Shown here one piece after another: positions 10,401 to 19,151 of a stretch of DNA of 64,000 nt (position 1 is its first letter; each line of letters starts with the position of its first letter). The notes beneath the pieces were generated by a model that was given only the letters and a program-made list of their open reading frames with translations, ran no database searches and was not told the origin of the DNA. The DNA comes from Lysobacteraceae bacterium (GTDB lineage: Bacteria > Pseudomonadota > Gammaproteobacteria > Xanthomonadales > Xanthomonadaceae): NCBI GenBank assembly GCA_016789405.1, contig JAEUPQ010000011.1, positions 186,001 through 250,000 on the forward strand. The letters run 5' to 3'. A program made the translations under genes and the position numbers.

Positions 10401-13400
10401 CCGCTGGTCGCCACCGTCGTGATCGCGCCCTGCGGCGTGACCCGGATCAAGCGATTTGGCGAGGCGACGAACACGTTGTCGGCGCTGTCGATCGCCACGC
10501 CCGAAGCCGATGCGGTATCGATGGTGGCGAAGATCGCGTACTGCCCGCTGGTATCGGCACGTGCGATGTCATAGCGACCCGCGGCATTGCGCTGCAGGAA
10601 GTACAGGCGTTCCTGGCTGTCGATGGCCAGGCCGAAGCGCACGTTGAGGCCACTGGCGATCGTCGTCCTCACGCCGGCTGGCGTGACCCTGTGCAATTCG
10701 GTCGCAGTGGTGAAATAGATGTTCCCCCCACGGTCGGCGGTGATGCCCGACGGGAAGGAGATATCGACCACCTTGCGCAGGCGGGCAAGCTCCACGCGGG
10801 ACAGCGTCGTGAAATCGCCGCCGCTCAAGCTGAGGCGCATGCTCGCCGTCTGGTCGCCCGGCGGCAGTTCCTCCGGCGAGACCGTCAATGCACCCACGGC
10901 CGAAGCACCGACGTGGATGAAGTTCGTGAGCTTGCCTTCGACGCCGACGATCGACACTTCGATCTTGAAATCGCCCGCATAGGGCGGACGCCAGGTGCCG
11001 AAGTCGACTTCGAGCAGGTCGACTTCGGTCGACAACCCGCTGAACGGCACCGAGCGTTCGAACACCACCTGCCCCACATCGACCGGCGCCGTCGGCCGAC
11101 TCGCGGTCACGCGATAGATCGTGCTCTCGTTCCGCGCTGTCGCCGGGTTGTAGCCATAGGCACTGACGTAGCTGACCGTGTCGGAGAACGCGTGGAGACC
11201 GTTGAAGGCGACGCCATGGACCAACGCGCCGACCTGGAGTGTCTGGAGATCCGCGCCCAGCAGGCGCGTGAGCGACGATGCAGTGCCTGCCGTGAAAGGC
11301 ACGCCCTGCGGCTCGAACGACAGGTGGCGCGCATTCGGCACGCGGCCATGCAACTGGCGCAATGCCCCGCCGTCGAGCACGTGGGTGGCGTTGATCGTGC
11401 CATCGATCATCGCCGGCAGGCCATTCGTGGTCCAGGCCACACCCGTCGCGCTGCGCACACCGCCCGCAAGCAGTGTTGCGCTGCCGCCGACGCGGCCCTT
11501 GACCAGACCGGTGTTGTAGTCGGCAACGATGAGATCGGCACCGGACAGCTCGAAGTCGTTGGCGTTGACCGCCGTGTTGATGGCCATCGAGACCGTGGTC
11601 ACGCTGCCGTCGGTGGCGACGCGACGCATGCCACCGCTGACCGAGATCCACAGCGCGCCGTCAGGCGCGTATTTGACGTAGCGCGGCGCGCTGACGCCGT
11701 GCACGACCTCGCCTACGACCTCGCTGCCGGTCAGCCGCACAACGGTGTTGGACACGTAGCTGGCGACCACGAGATTGCCGGAAGGGTCGAAGGTCAGGCC
11801 GCGCGGCGACACGAAGCCACCGTAGGTCGCCGTGATCGCGCCCGACTGCAGCATGTAGACCGCGCTGTTGGCGCTGTCCGAGATCGCGAGCCGCCCGTTG
11901 CCGAGCGCGGCGATCGCGGTGTACGTCGGTCCACTCGGCAGCAACGAGGTGTTGGTGACCAGCGTGGCGTTGCTGCGGTATTCCACGAAATAGCGCGAGT
12001 AGCCGACACCATAGGTCGAACCGTTGCCCGCATCGTGGGTCAGCGCGGTGGCGTAGAAGACGTCGGACAGGCGTGTCGGCATGGCACCGGCCGACGCCAG
12101 CTGGAGCAGACGATAGTTGCTGTCGACGATGCGCAGCCCGCTGCCGGTCCACGCCAGGCCACGAGGATTCACGAAGCCCGCTTCGTAGCCGACATTGGCG
12201 CCCGCCGCCGACAGCAGCGCGAGACCGTTGCCGGAGACGACCTGGAAACTGCCATCCGCGGCGCGCACGAAGGACGAGTTCGTCGAGAACTGTGTCAGGC
12301 GACGGGTGGTGATGCCCGTGGCGGGGTCGTACTCGTAGAGATTGTTCGAAGAGCCCTGCACCAGCAGCAGGTTGTCGCCGGTGACGCTGAACTGCCGGAT
12401 GCTCTCGCCGTTCAGCGCCAGCGTGACGATGGTGTCGACATCGGCCGGGGTGATCCGGTGCAGTTCGTTGCTCACGCGGTAGTAGACGTTGCCGGCACCG
12501 TCGGACGCCATGAAGTTGGGGTTGCCGGCCAGCACGGCGACCAGGCGTCGCGTGCCCGCCGTCATGTCGAGCTCTTCCAGCTCGTAGCGCCCGTTGTAAC
12601 GGACGACCAGCACCTTGTCGCCATCGCGCGCAGCCATGTTGTAGACGTGCGACGGCAGCGTGCGACCAAGCGCAAGCGTTCCGTTTTCGTCGTAACGCTG
12701 CACTTCGATGTTCGAACGCAGGACGTACAGGCCGCCCTCCGGGCGCACGGCCGTCGTCGACGCGGTGACGTTCGCGAAGCGTGACAGCGAACCGTCCGCG
12801 TTGCGCGCGCTGATGAAACCGCTGCTCGTGGTGTAGCTGCGCCCGTCCGGTGCGATCCGCATCAGGCTCGGACTGACGAACATGCTGTTCGTGTAGCTGC
12901 GGTTGTTCGTGGCCAGATCGATGTGGAGGATGCGATGACCATTGACGTCGCTGGCATGCAGGATGCGGTCGTCCTCGATCGCCAGTCCGCCGATCGCGCC
13001 GAGGCCATTGGCCAGCTCCGTCAGCACGCCTGCCGGCGACAGCCGGTAGATACGGCCCGAGCTGTTGGCGACGTACTGGTTTCCCAGACTGTCCGTGGCC
13101 AGTGCGCCTGTGGTGCCCAGTCCCGTCGCAAGCGCGCTGACGCTGCCTGCGCGCAGTCGCTTGAGCGTTCCGTCGCCGGAGTTCGCTGCGATCAGACTGC
13201 CGTCCACGTCGCGCGCCAGGCCGCTCGGCGCGTGCGCGAAGGCCTGCGCGTATGTCGAGACCTGCCCGTCCGTGCCGACCAGCGCAATGGTGTTGTTGCC
13301 CTGGTTGCTGACGAAGATGGCGCCATCGTCGCGACGCAGCAGGCCAACCGGCTGGTTGAGTCCCGTGGCATACACGCTGCGCTGGCCATCGCGATCCACG

Positions 13401-16390
13401 CGGACCAGGTTGTTGCCGCCGCTGTTGGCGACGAGCAGGTCGCCGCCGGGGAGCTCGATGAGATCGAATGGCCGGTCAAGCCCCGTCGCGAACGGCGTGA
13501 CTTCACCGGAATCGGAGACGCGGTTGATGGTGCCGTCACCGTAGTTGGCCACGGCATAGCCGCCGGTGGACAGTCGCGCGATGCCGATCGGCTGGTAAAG
13601 GCCATTGCGCCACAGGACCTGCTCGGCCTCGCCAACGACGTAGCGCACCAGCAGATGATCGGTGCCCGACTGGGACGTACCGGCGACAAGCACGCGACCA
13701 TTGTTGTCCACGTCGAGTGCGGAGCAGCTGCCCAGAGACGTCACTGTGTAAGCGCTCACCACGCCTTGCGGCGTCGTACGCGACAGCGTGCGCGCACTGC
13801 AGGTCCAGACGGTGCCATCGTCCTGCACGGCAAGATCGATGATCGCGGGAACGGTGGCCAGCAGCGTCACGGAGCCATCGGGCGCGATCCGGTTGATCCG
13901 GTTCGACTCCGCCATGTAGAAGTTGCCCTGCGCATCCCGGTCGAGATGCGCCATGCTCCGGTTCGGAAAGGTCGCGACAGGTTCGATCGTGGTGCGGACG
14001 ACGCTGTTGCCATTGGAATCGGCGGCGTCGAGGGTGATCTTCAGGTCCACCTGGCCGGCAGCAATCGGTTCGTTGCCGAGGTTGGTCAATTCGGCGCGCA
14101 GGCTGACCGGCGTCGTACTGTCGACCTGGGTCAGCGGAGGGTCCGCGATCACTGCGCCGGCGAGGATCGGCATCGAATCGATGGTGAAGCGCGTGGTGCC
14201 TTCGGCACGGACATTGCCCTGTGCATCGCGACCACGTGCGATGACGGTGTACACACCAGCCTGCTGGCGCGCGATGACCCAGTCCATCTCGACTTCGATC
14301 AGCGTGCCCGGCTCGAAGCGCAACGGGCGGTTGGGCGGATTCTGCCCGAGGCCCATGGCGTTCGCCTTGAAGACGTGGACCACGTTGCCCTGGGGATCCT
14401 GGACTTCGGCATCGATGACCAGATCCGCCGCGACGCTGCCGCCATTGCGCACTTCGATCTCGAGCTCGACTTCGCCATTCGGTCGATACACGGGCCGGTT
14501 GGTCGACACGGACTCGAACACGATGTCGCTGTTGCCGATCGGCAACAGCTGGATGTCGAGCGTGCTCTGGCCGATCGCCGGCAGGGACAGGTTGAGACTG
14601 CGGCTGTTGTAGCCCTGCCCGCTCGCGATCACCGTGAATTCGGTCCCCTGGATGCCCTGGAGCAGGTAGCGCCCATCCGGGCCGGACACCGCCGTCGCGG
14701 TCTGACCCTGGACCACCAGCACCGCACCGGCGACCGGTGCATCGGTCTGCGCATCGGTCACGACGCCCGCGAGAGTCGACGTGTCAGGCGCGCGCGTGAG
14801 CGCGATCGCACCCACGTTGTTGATGCCCGCCACCAGCGTGACCGAGCCTTGCACGGACAGGTAGCTGGTCGCCTGCACGGTGAGGTTGTATGCGCCCGGT
14901 GCAAGTCCCGTGACCTCGAAGGCGCCACTGGCATTGGTCGTCACGTTGGAGGTGCCGACACGCACGCTCGCGCCCGGGATGGCCTGGCCCGTGGCCTGGT
15001 TCGTGACCGTGCCGCGAATGGTCGCGGTGGTCGGAGGCGTCTGTCCGGTGCTGTAGAGCGTCGGCGACAGCTGGTAACGCTTGCCGGGCTCCAGCGTCAC
15101 CGGCACGTCCACCGTCCGGTATCCGCTGAGCGCGAAGGTGACGGTCGCTGCGCCTGCGTTGAGCCCGGTGAGGGTGTAGCGTCCCGCGCTGTCGGTGAAG
15201 GTCGACACCGTACCCGAGGACACGACCACGTTGGCGAGCAAGCTGCCTGCGCTGTTGCGCACGACGCCGGAAATCTCCGCGGTCAACGTCGTCTTCTGCA
15301 GCTGGATCTCGCCCGTGTTCGTCGTGTTGCCCGCAGTGACCGTTGCGGTGAACGATGTCGACACGTAGCCAAGTGCCTGGATATCGACTGCATGGGAACC
15401 TGGCGGCAGGCCCAGCAGCATGAACGTGCCGTCCGCCGCACTCGACACGCGGATTTCGGGCATTGCGCGCACGGTGAGCGTCACGCCGGGAACCGGGGCG
15501 CGGGTATCGCGATCCACCAGCGTGCCGGCGATGACGCCGGTGGTGCTCGGTGGCAGGCCGACCGTGGAGCGATACAGCGCGCGAAGTGCGATCGCGGTGA
15601 CGTAGGGGTCGCTTTCCCAGCTGCCGCTCTCCTGCTGTGCGGTCTTGACCGCATCGGCCAAGGGCCCCAGCACGGCGTTGTCCGAGGTCTGCGTCGTGAG
15701 CGCGAGCAATGCGTTGGCGTTGTCGATGACGTTGCCGTAATGGCCGCTGGCGTTGCGCTGTGCAAGCAACCAGTCTCGTGCCGCTGCGACGATGTCGCCC
15801 ACTTGATAGCGGCTCGACCATGCCTGTCCCGCGAGAAGCACCGCGGAAGTGACGTGGATGCTGGGATGGTCGCCGACCGGCCAGCCCGACGGCGACAACC
15901 GGCTGGTACGGAGATAGGTCAGCGCATTGGCGACCCGTGTGGTGTCGGCATCGGACGTCGCTGCCAGCGCGATCAATGCATACGACGTGTCGAGCGCGTT
16001 GCTGCCGTAGTCGCGGCGCGAACCGAAACCACCGTCGGCATTCTGCTGCAGCCCCAGGTCAGCGATGACCTGCTGGGCATCGCGGTTGGCCAGACGCAGG
16101 GCCAGCGCCTTGCGCGCCTGCAGTTCGGTGTGCTTCTGCGGCTGGGAGCCGATGAGGTTGGCCAGTTCCGCCGGGCGCGAATCCAGAAGCGCGAGCGTGT
16201 GCATGGCTTCGGTACGGACTTGTACCGGCAGGGCCTGGGAGGCGGCCTCGCCTGCGATCGTACCGTCGGCCTGCACCTGGGAACGGAGCCACGCGAATCC
16301 TTTCGCGACTTCGGTCGTTTGGCCGGATTGTTGCGCAGCCACCACGAAAATGGCGCACAGGAACGCCGCCAGCCAGACCCATCGCCGCAT
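7469..16390 (-). CDS. giant exported protein: prenyltransferase-like repeats, carboxypeptidase-regulatory domains, NHL/SMP-30 propellers, CARDB-like domains
   Basis: The product is 2973 aa. ATG 16390 is preferred over 16396 because AGGGGA then sits 6 nt upstream; MRRWVWLAAFLCAIFVVAAQQ is a signal peptide. Residues about 25-280 are alpha-alpha-toroid repeats of the prenyltransferase/squalene-oxidase type (DGGFGSRRDYGSNALDTSYA). Four carboxypeptidase-regulatory-like beta domains follow (about 283-366, 370-436, 453-533, 536-610; e.g. GVITDA-like starts and GRYLLQG). A CARDB-like stretch is at about 620-800. A very long array of NHL/SMP-30-type propeller blades (repeated DxxGNxYVAN-like motifs) spans about 820-2130. 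Further CARDB-like domains run to about 2560, then an alpha/beta domain (RLLVLASCIPGEAPE) and a helical C-terminus. It ends 55 bp before the RHS gene in the same direction, so the two are probably co-transcribed. The architecture suggests a cell-surface or secreted scaffold; no enzymatic function can be assigned. Confidence 0.85.
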   Translation of the reverse strand: MRRWVWLAAFLCAIFVVAAQQSGQTTEVAKGFAWLRSQVQADGTIAGEAASQALPVQVRTEAMHTLALLDSRPAELANLIGSQPQKHTELQARKALALRLANRDAQQVIADLGLQQNADGGFGSRRDYGSNALDTSYALIALAATSDADTTRVANALTYLRTSRLSPSGWPVGDHPSIHVTSAVLLAGQAWSSRYQVGDIVAAARDWLLAQRNASGHYGNVIDNANALLALTTQTSDNAVLGPLADAVKTAQQESGSWESDPYVTAIALRALYRSTVGLPPSTTGVIAGTLVDRDTRAPVPGVTLTVRAMPEIRVSSAADGTFMLLGLPPGSHAVDIQALGYVSTSFTATVTAGNTTNTGEIQLQKTTLTAEISGVVRNSAGSLLANVVVSSGTVSTFTDSAGRYTLTGLNAGAATVTFALSGYRTVDVPVTLEPGKRYQLSPTLYSTGQTPPTTATIRGTVTNQATGQAIPGASVRVGTSNVTTNASGAFEVTGLAPGAYNLTVQATSYLSVQGSVTLVAGINNVGAIALTRAPDTSTLAGVVTDAQTDAPVAGAVLVVQGQTATAVSGPDGRYLLQGIQGTEFTVIASGQGYNSRSLNLSLPAIGQSTLDIQLLPIGNSDIVFESVSTNRPVYRPNGEVELEIEVRNGGSVAADLVIDAEVQDPQGNVVHVFKANAMGLGQNPPNRPLRFEPGTLIEVEMDWVIARQQAGVYTVIARGRDAQGNVRAEGTTRFTIDSMPILAGAVIADPPLTQVDSTTPVSLRAELTNLGNEPIAAGQVDLKITLDAADSNGNSVVRTTIEPVATFPNRSMAHLDRDAQGNFYMAESNRINRIAPDGSVTLLATVPAIIDLAVQDDGTVWTCSARTLSRTTPQGVVSAYTVTSLGSCSALDVDNNGRVLVAGTSQSGTDHLLVRYVVGEAEQVLWRNGLYQPIGIARLSTGGYAVANYGDGTINRVSDSGEVTPFATGLDRPFDLIELPGGDLLVANSGGNNLVRVDRDGQRSVYATGLNQPVGLLRRDDGAIFVSNQGNNTIALVGTDGQVSTYAQAFAHAPSGLARDVDGSLIAANSGDGTLKRLRAGSVSALATGLGTTGALATDSLGNQYVANSSGRIYRLSPAGVLTELANGLGAIGGLAIEDDRILHASDVNGHRILHIDLATNNRSYTNSMFVSPSLMRIAPDGRSYTTSSGFISARNADGSLSRFANVTASTTAVRPEGGLYVLRSNIEVQRYDENGTLALGRTLPSHVYNMAARDGDKVLVVRYNGRYELEELDMTAGTRRLVAVLAGNPNFMASDGAGNVYYRVSNELHRITPADVDTIVTLALNGESIRQFSVTGDNLLLVQGSSNNLYEYDPATGITTRRLTQFSTNSSFVRAADGSFQVVSGNGLALLSAAGANVGYEAGFVNPRGLAWTGSGLRIVDSNYRLLQLASAGAMPTRLSDVFYATALTHDAGNGSTYGVGYSRYFVEYRSNATLVTNTSLLPSGPTYTAIAALGNGRLAISDSANSAVYMLQSGAITATYGGFVSPRGLTFDPSGNLVVASYVSNTVVRLTGSEVVGEVVHGVSAPRYVKYAPDGALWISVSGGMRRVATDGSVTTVSMAINTAVNANDFELSGADLIVADYNTGLVKGRVGGSATLLAGGVRSATGVAWTTNGLPAMIDGTINATHVLDGGALRQLHGRVPNARHLSFEPQGVPFTAGTASSLTRLLGADLQTLQVGALVHGVAFNGLHAFSDTVSYVSAYGYNPATARNESTIYRVTASRPTAPVDVGQVVFERSVPFSGLSTEVDLLEVDFGTWRPPYAGDFKIEVSIVGVEGKLTNFIHVGASAVGALTVSPEELPPGDQTASMRLSLSGGDFTTLSRVELARLRKVVDISFPSGITADRGGNIYFTTATELHRVTPAGVRTTIASGLNVRFGLAIDSQERLYFLQRNAAGRYDIARADTSGQYAIFATIDTASASGVAIDSADNVFVASPNRLIRVTPQGAITTVATSGFPSPRGITVDGKDNIYVQNENNLVAQVTPDGKVFQLYAGGDGVDNPSFEGDGYPNITADCSDNLYIATWQWSKIGQNGEEHTLAQIVSRTGHVGLLVDTSRTVPRLTDIDYLAFDKFGQRLMLWDHSSSAIYSIPVTCGAISVDAHLFSQPGQSLTGFTMPPSATIPLADGRTEYVWSLRDVTVQGVSIDFGTPLEDLVLGEQRQTIDSGYLAFQNSFTSGEYRVPLQVPKVNVTDLVDLSVTTDKPEYAANETVRITTTLRNAHNRLVDGTLVLDILDANGILVDEIHRGDVSIPANETLTVPDTYNVGSILPAGYSVRARLLNSTLNTAEASTAFAVLPANQQAAADARLMVDRAVYNPSDRVAITSTVVNRSANVNLSDLLLMVRVYDAADTLQYTGGHTVGMLLHGATRTFTADQVLNNAAPGSYRVVQVLQDASGRVYDTDETSYVVVSTAETGIGISGRIAAIPREADIGTPIALDAAATNTGNADLRNGTLVVRVLDPENGLLLQGWEAPASIAMGTEQDMDREWLSAQAAAGDYVATLSLRIDDEERLLSSTSFRLRERSIRVGLRQNLHHEGRLLVLASCIPGEAPECATRRKGEIEQLLTSIEVPHVATTDYDTFMRLMRSDEFDAYWVSGGSLKLDQVLADEVIEATFRGDGLIVDGVHDSRNQLLHTAMGVKFQGKLPLRQVVVDVDDTVAFDPAQFDIRDKTVRFQLAGANIDGRFGNGDPAVLTRGFGRGHAVSLSFDFVETLKTTTSPEPMRETLRDATAYALSGEQGRLSAGQTFGVLTTVLNQAGATPAWLRVFAASPLSILGTYPDALSRDEHAATWRFDLDVAQEREFTTWLRAPDQDGDYVVEATAGVGIVVGDSPQAQVATPVTVVSSERLVIDLIAEIDALRPTRAHEVQALRSVREDIEMARGKVAAREYDLAIRVLLRARDSLLKVTTVDVTAARLALSNYLSFVERKSTQQ

Positions 16391-16554
16391 ATCCATTCCC
16401 CTAGCAATGCTTTCAGACCACGTCCTTCGCCCCGCCCATTCTCCCCGGGCGACGATGACACGTTCGCGTCACGATCAAGCCCGGAACTTGCCATCGGCTT
16501 GTGACCGCTGTCAAGCTAACCACCGTTTTTCCATCACATTCAGAGGCTTGGCCA
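16391..16554. other. divergent intergenic region, giant protein gene / multicopper oxidase
   Basis: 164 bp between two divergently transcribed genes, presumably holding both promoters. No convincing -35/-10 pair or operator palindrome was seen. Confidence 0.4.
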
Positions 16555-18168
16555 ATGGAGCAGGCACCCGGGAACCCCGGTCGACGCAGGCTGTTGCTGG
16601 GGGGCGCAGCTGCGGGCGTCGCAGCCGCGGCAGGCTACTTCGGCCTGAAGTACCGTCCGGGCGCACATGGCCCGGGGCACGAGGGCAGCCGTTTCGTGAA
16701 TCCGCTGCGCATCCCGGGCGCCACCGCGCGACTGGGTGAAGCCTCCGACGCTGCCGATGCTGGCATCGTGCTGCAGACCGGCATCCATCCCCAGCCGCTT
16801 CGCGAAGGCGCATTGTCCGACGTGTGGGCCTATGCACAGAAGACGTCTTCGGGCGCGGTGCAGCTGAATCCGACCCTGTTCGCACGCAGCGGCGGGAAGG
16901 TGAAGGTCACGCTGGAAAATCGCATCGGCGATGACACTACGATCCACTGGCACGGCCTGACGGTCGACGAACTCAATGATGGAAGCGGATTGCATCCGGT
17001 CCGCCACGGCGCCAGCCAGACCTATGAATTCGAGGTCCGGAATCGCGCCGGCTTGTACTGGTACCACGCACATCCGCACGGCCAGACCGGCCTGCAGGTG
17101 CACAAGGGGCTGGCTGGCCTGGTGGTCGTCGAGGACGACGAGGAACTCGCTTTGCAGAAAGCCCTGGGATTGACCTGGGGCGTGGACGACCTCGCGCTGT
17201 CGGTTGCCGACAAGCAATTCGGCCTGCGCAACAAGATCGTGCACGAAGTCGGTGCGGACGACTGGGTCGGCGACAAGGTGCTGATCAACTGGACACAGGA
17301 TCCGGTGTTCGAAGCGCGGCGCGGCTGGCTGCGCCTGCGCCTGGCGAACACCTCGAACGCGCGCCTCTACTGCATCGGCTTCGACGACGAGGACAGGCAG
17401 CGACTGCCGTTCCACCTCCTGGGCACCGATGGAGGCCTGCTCGATCGCGCGCATCGCATGGAAAGCGTGTTCCTCGGCCCGGGGCAACGCATCGATATCC
17501 TGCTCGACCTGCGCGAGTACAGACCGGGCGATCTCCTGATGATGCGGAGCGTGGCCTACGATCCGATGGAAAACGATGCCGGCATCGGGCCGCCGGAAGA
17601 TTTCGCGATGGAACATCCCGGCGCGATGCCGATGGGCGAGGACATGGCGCTCATGCTGATCCGCGTGAACGACAAGCCGGGCGGCGCGAGCGGCGCCCTG
17701 CCGGAACGGCTGTCCTTGCACGCGCTGGGCGTCCGCGAAGATGCCGTGCGCCGGCCATTCCGGCTGTGGATCCAGGATTCCGGCCGCTGGATGATCAACC
17801 ACTGGAATTACCACCTCGCGCACGGCAGCGATGTCTTCGAGATCAAGCGCGGCAGCGTCGAGCGCTGGGACATCACCAACGACATGCGCAGCATGCCGCA
17901 TCCGATGCACCTGCATGGCTTCCAGTGCATCGTCACCGGACGCGCCAACAGTCCGAAGCAGGTCGTCGACCGGGCGATCGACCCGCGCGGTCGCACGCCG
18001 CAGGACCTGGGCATGCTCGACACCGTGCTGGTCTGGCCCGGCGAAACCGTGTCGATCCAGATCGACTTCTCCCAGCCCTACTCCGGCCGGCAGCGCTACA
18101 TGTTCCACTGCCACAACCTCGAGCATGAAGACCAGGGCATGATGATCGGATTCGCCGTGGTCGACTGA
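16555..18168 (+). CDS. Tat-exported multicopper oxidase (CueO/CopA/laccase-like)
   Basis: The product is 537 aa. ATG 16555 is chosen over an in-frame GTG at 16501 because AGAGG lies upstream and the Tat signal RRRLLLGG begins at residue 10. All four copper-ligand motifs are visible: HWHG near 131, WYHAHPHG near 169, HPMHLHG near 449, and HCHNLEHEDQGMM near 518. The last supplies the Cys-His pair linking the type 1 site to the trinuclear site, and its Met is a probable axial ligand. Folded export with copper is what the family does; likely substrates are cuprous ion or phenolic compounds. Met-rich DFAMEHPGAMPMGEDMALM near 345-365 resembles the methionine segment of copper-tolerance oxidases. 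It stands alone, divergent from the giant protein gene. The exact substrate is not evident. Confidence 0.93.
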   Translation: MEQAPGNPGRRRLLLGGAAAGVAAAAGYFGLKYRPGAHGPGHEGSRFVNPLRIPGATARLGEASDAADAGIVLQTGIHPQPLREGALSDVWAYAQKTSSGAVQLNPTLFARSGGKVKVTLENRIGDDTTIHWHGLTVDELNDGSGLHPVRHGASQTYEFEVRNRAGLYWYHAHPHGQTGLQVHKGLAGLVVVEDDEELALQKALGLTWGVDDLALSVADKQFGLRNKIVHEVGADDWVGDKVLINWTQDPVFEARRGWLRLRLANTSNARLYCIGFDDEDRQRLPFHLLGTDGGLLDRAHRMESVFLGPGQRIDILLDLREYRPGDLLMMRSVAYDPMENDAGIGPPEDFAMEHPGAMPMGEDMALMLIRVNDKPGGASGALPERLSLHALGVREDAVRRPFRLWIQDSGRWMINHWNYHLAHGSDVFEIKRGSVERWDITNDMRSMPHPMHLHGFQCIVTGRANSPKQVVDRAIDPRGRTPQDLGMLDTVLVWPGETVSIQIDFSQPYSGRQRYMFHCHNLEHEDQGMMIGFAVVD

Positions 18169-18203
18169 GTAGTCTGGCCAGGCTTCTTCGCACGGCTCTT
18201 CTT

Positions 18204-18644
18204 TCACAGTCCCTTGCACAGCGCCCAGACTTCGCGGTCGATCTGTTCGAGCGTCGCATAGCCGCGATTCAATCCCGCACGATCGAGCATGGCCTTGCGA
18301 CGCGCCTTGGCAGACTTGCAGGGATCGGAGGCCGTACTTCCCGACCTCCCGGTCCGCGCCATGCGAGTCACGCGAACACTGCCGTTGCGACGATCCATGT
18401 CCTGCTCGATCCGCCGCGCTTTCGCGGCCACGGCAGGATCGATCGGCATGCTTCGGAACTGCTTGACATCGCGCGTGCGCTGCCCATTGCCGCAGGGCAT
18501 GCCCTGGTAGGCAACCTGTCCGCGCGCATCCTCGCAGACGTGGACGACGGAAGTCGCCGGATCGGGAGGCGCCGCATCAGCGCGGACCGGGAAGAACCAA
18601 AGCAAAACGAAATGAATGCAGAGGCATGCGTTCAGCGGCGACAT
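18204..18644 (-). CDS. small exported protein, DUF4124-like N-terminus
   Basis: The product is 146 aa. ATG 18644 has GGAG 7 nt upstream, and a signal peptide follows (MSPLNACLCIHFVLLWFFPVRADA). After cleavage comes VVHVCEDARGQVAYQGMPCGNG, with two Cys spaced as in DUF4124-type periplasmic domains, then a basic helical region with two further Cys. It is convergent with the multicopper oxidase and lies downstream of crcB on the same strand with a 111-bp gap. Function unknown; the DUF4124 resemblance is by eye. Confidence 0.75.
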   Translation of the reverse strand: MSPLNACLCIHFVLLWFFPVRADAAPPDPATSVVHVCEDARGQVAYQGMPCGNGQRTRDVKQFRSMPIDPAVAAKARRIEQDMDRRNGSVRVTRMARTGRSGSTASDPCKSAKARRKAMLDRAGLNRGYATLEQIDREVWALCKGL

Positions 18645-18755
18645 CGGAAGCTCCGTGCAATGGACACGGACAGCATCCACGCAAGGGCAGCGGGAAGGCA
18701 TCGGGAAGTGCCGCGGCGTATCGTCGGAATTTTCCGACAGTGCGTCCTGCTGCAT

Positions 18756-19151
18756 TCAATGCATGCGCAGCGCCGCCGCTGTGCGAGCACCCAGCCATAC
18801 CAGCAGCAGACCTGCGGCGAGCGTCAACGCGAGATAACCGACCATCGCCCCGCTGCGTTGTGATTTGGCAAAGAGCAGGCATTCGAGCATCAGTGCGGAA
18901 TAGGTGGTCAACGCACCGAGCACGCCGACGATCAGGAACGATCGCCAGTACAGTGCCGAAGGGCCGCGCCCTTCCAGCCAGATCGCGATGAAGCCCGCAG
19001 CGAATGAGCCTGCAAGATTCACGGCGAGGGTGCCCCAGGGAAGTCCGTCGCCGAACTGGCGCAGCAGCCAGCCACCGATCCAGAAACGCAGCATCGCGCC
19101 GAGCGCGCCGCCCCCCGCGACCAATGCCAGTTGCTGCCACCACAGGCTCAC
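18756..19151 (-). CDS. crcB: fluoride exporter CrcB/FluC
   Basis: The product is 131 aa with four predicted membrane helices, the usual size for Fluc channels. Visible family signatures are [11 protein letters not shown] in TM1, [10 protein letters not shown] in TM2 and [12 protein letters not shown] at the TM3 break (usually GGxTTFSTF). The dual-topology dimer exports fluoride. Its ATG overlaps the rarA stop by 4 bp (ATGA), so it is the coupled last gene of a rarA-crcB unit. No fluoride riboswitch is expected in this arrangement and none was seen. Confidence 0.95.
   Translation of the reverse strand: MSLWWQQLALVAGGGALGAMLRFWIGGWLLRQFGDGLPWGTLAVNLAGSFAAGFIAIWLEGRGPSALYWRSFLIVGVLGALTTYSALMLECLLFAKSQRSGAMVGYLALTLAAGLLLVWLGARTAAALRMH

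Noticed and set aside
6950..16504. Two long + strand open frames opposite the giant protein gene
   Set aside because: They lie antisense to the propeller array and show only low-complexity repeats mirroring the blades; no start signal or recognisable domain.
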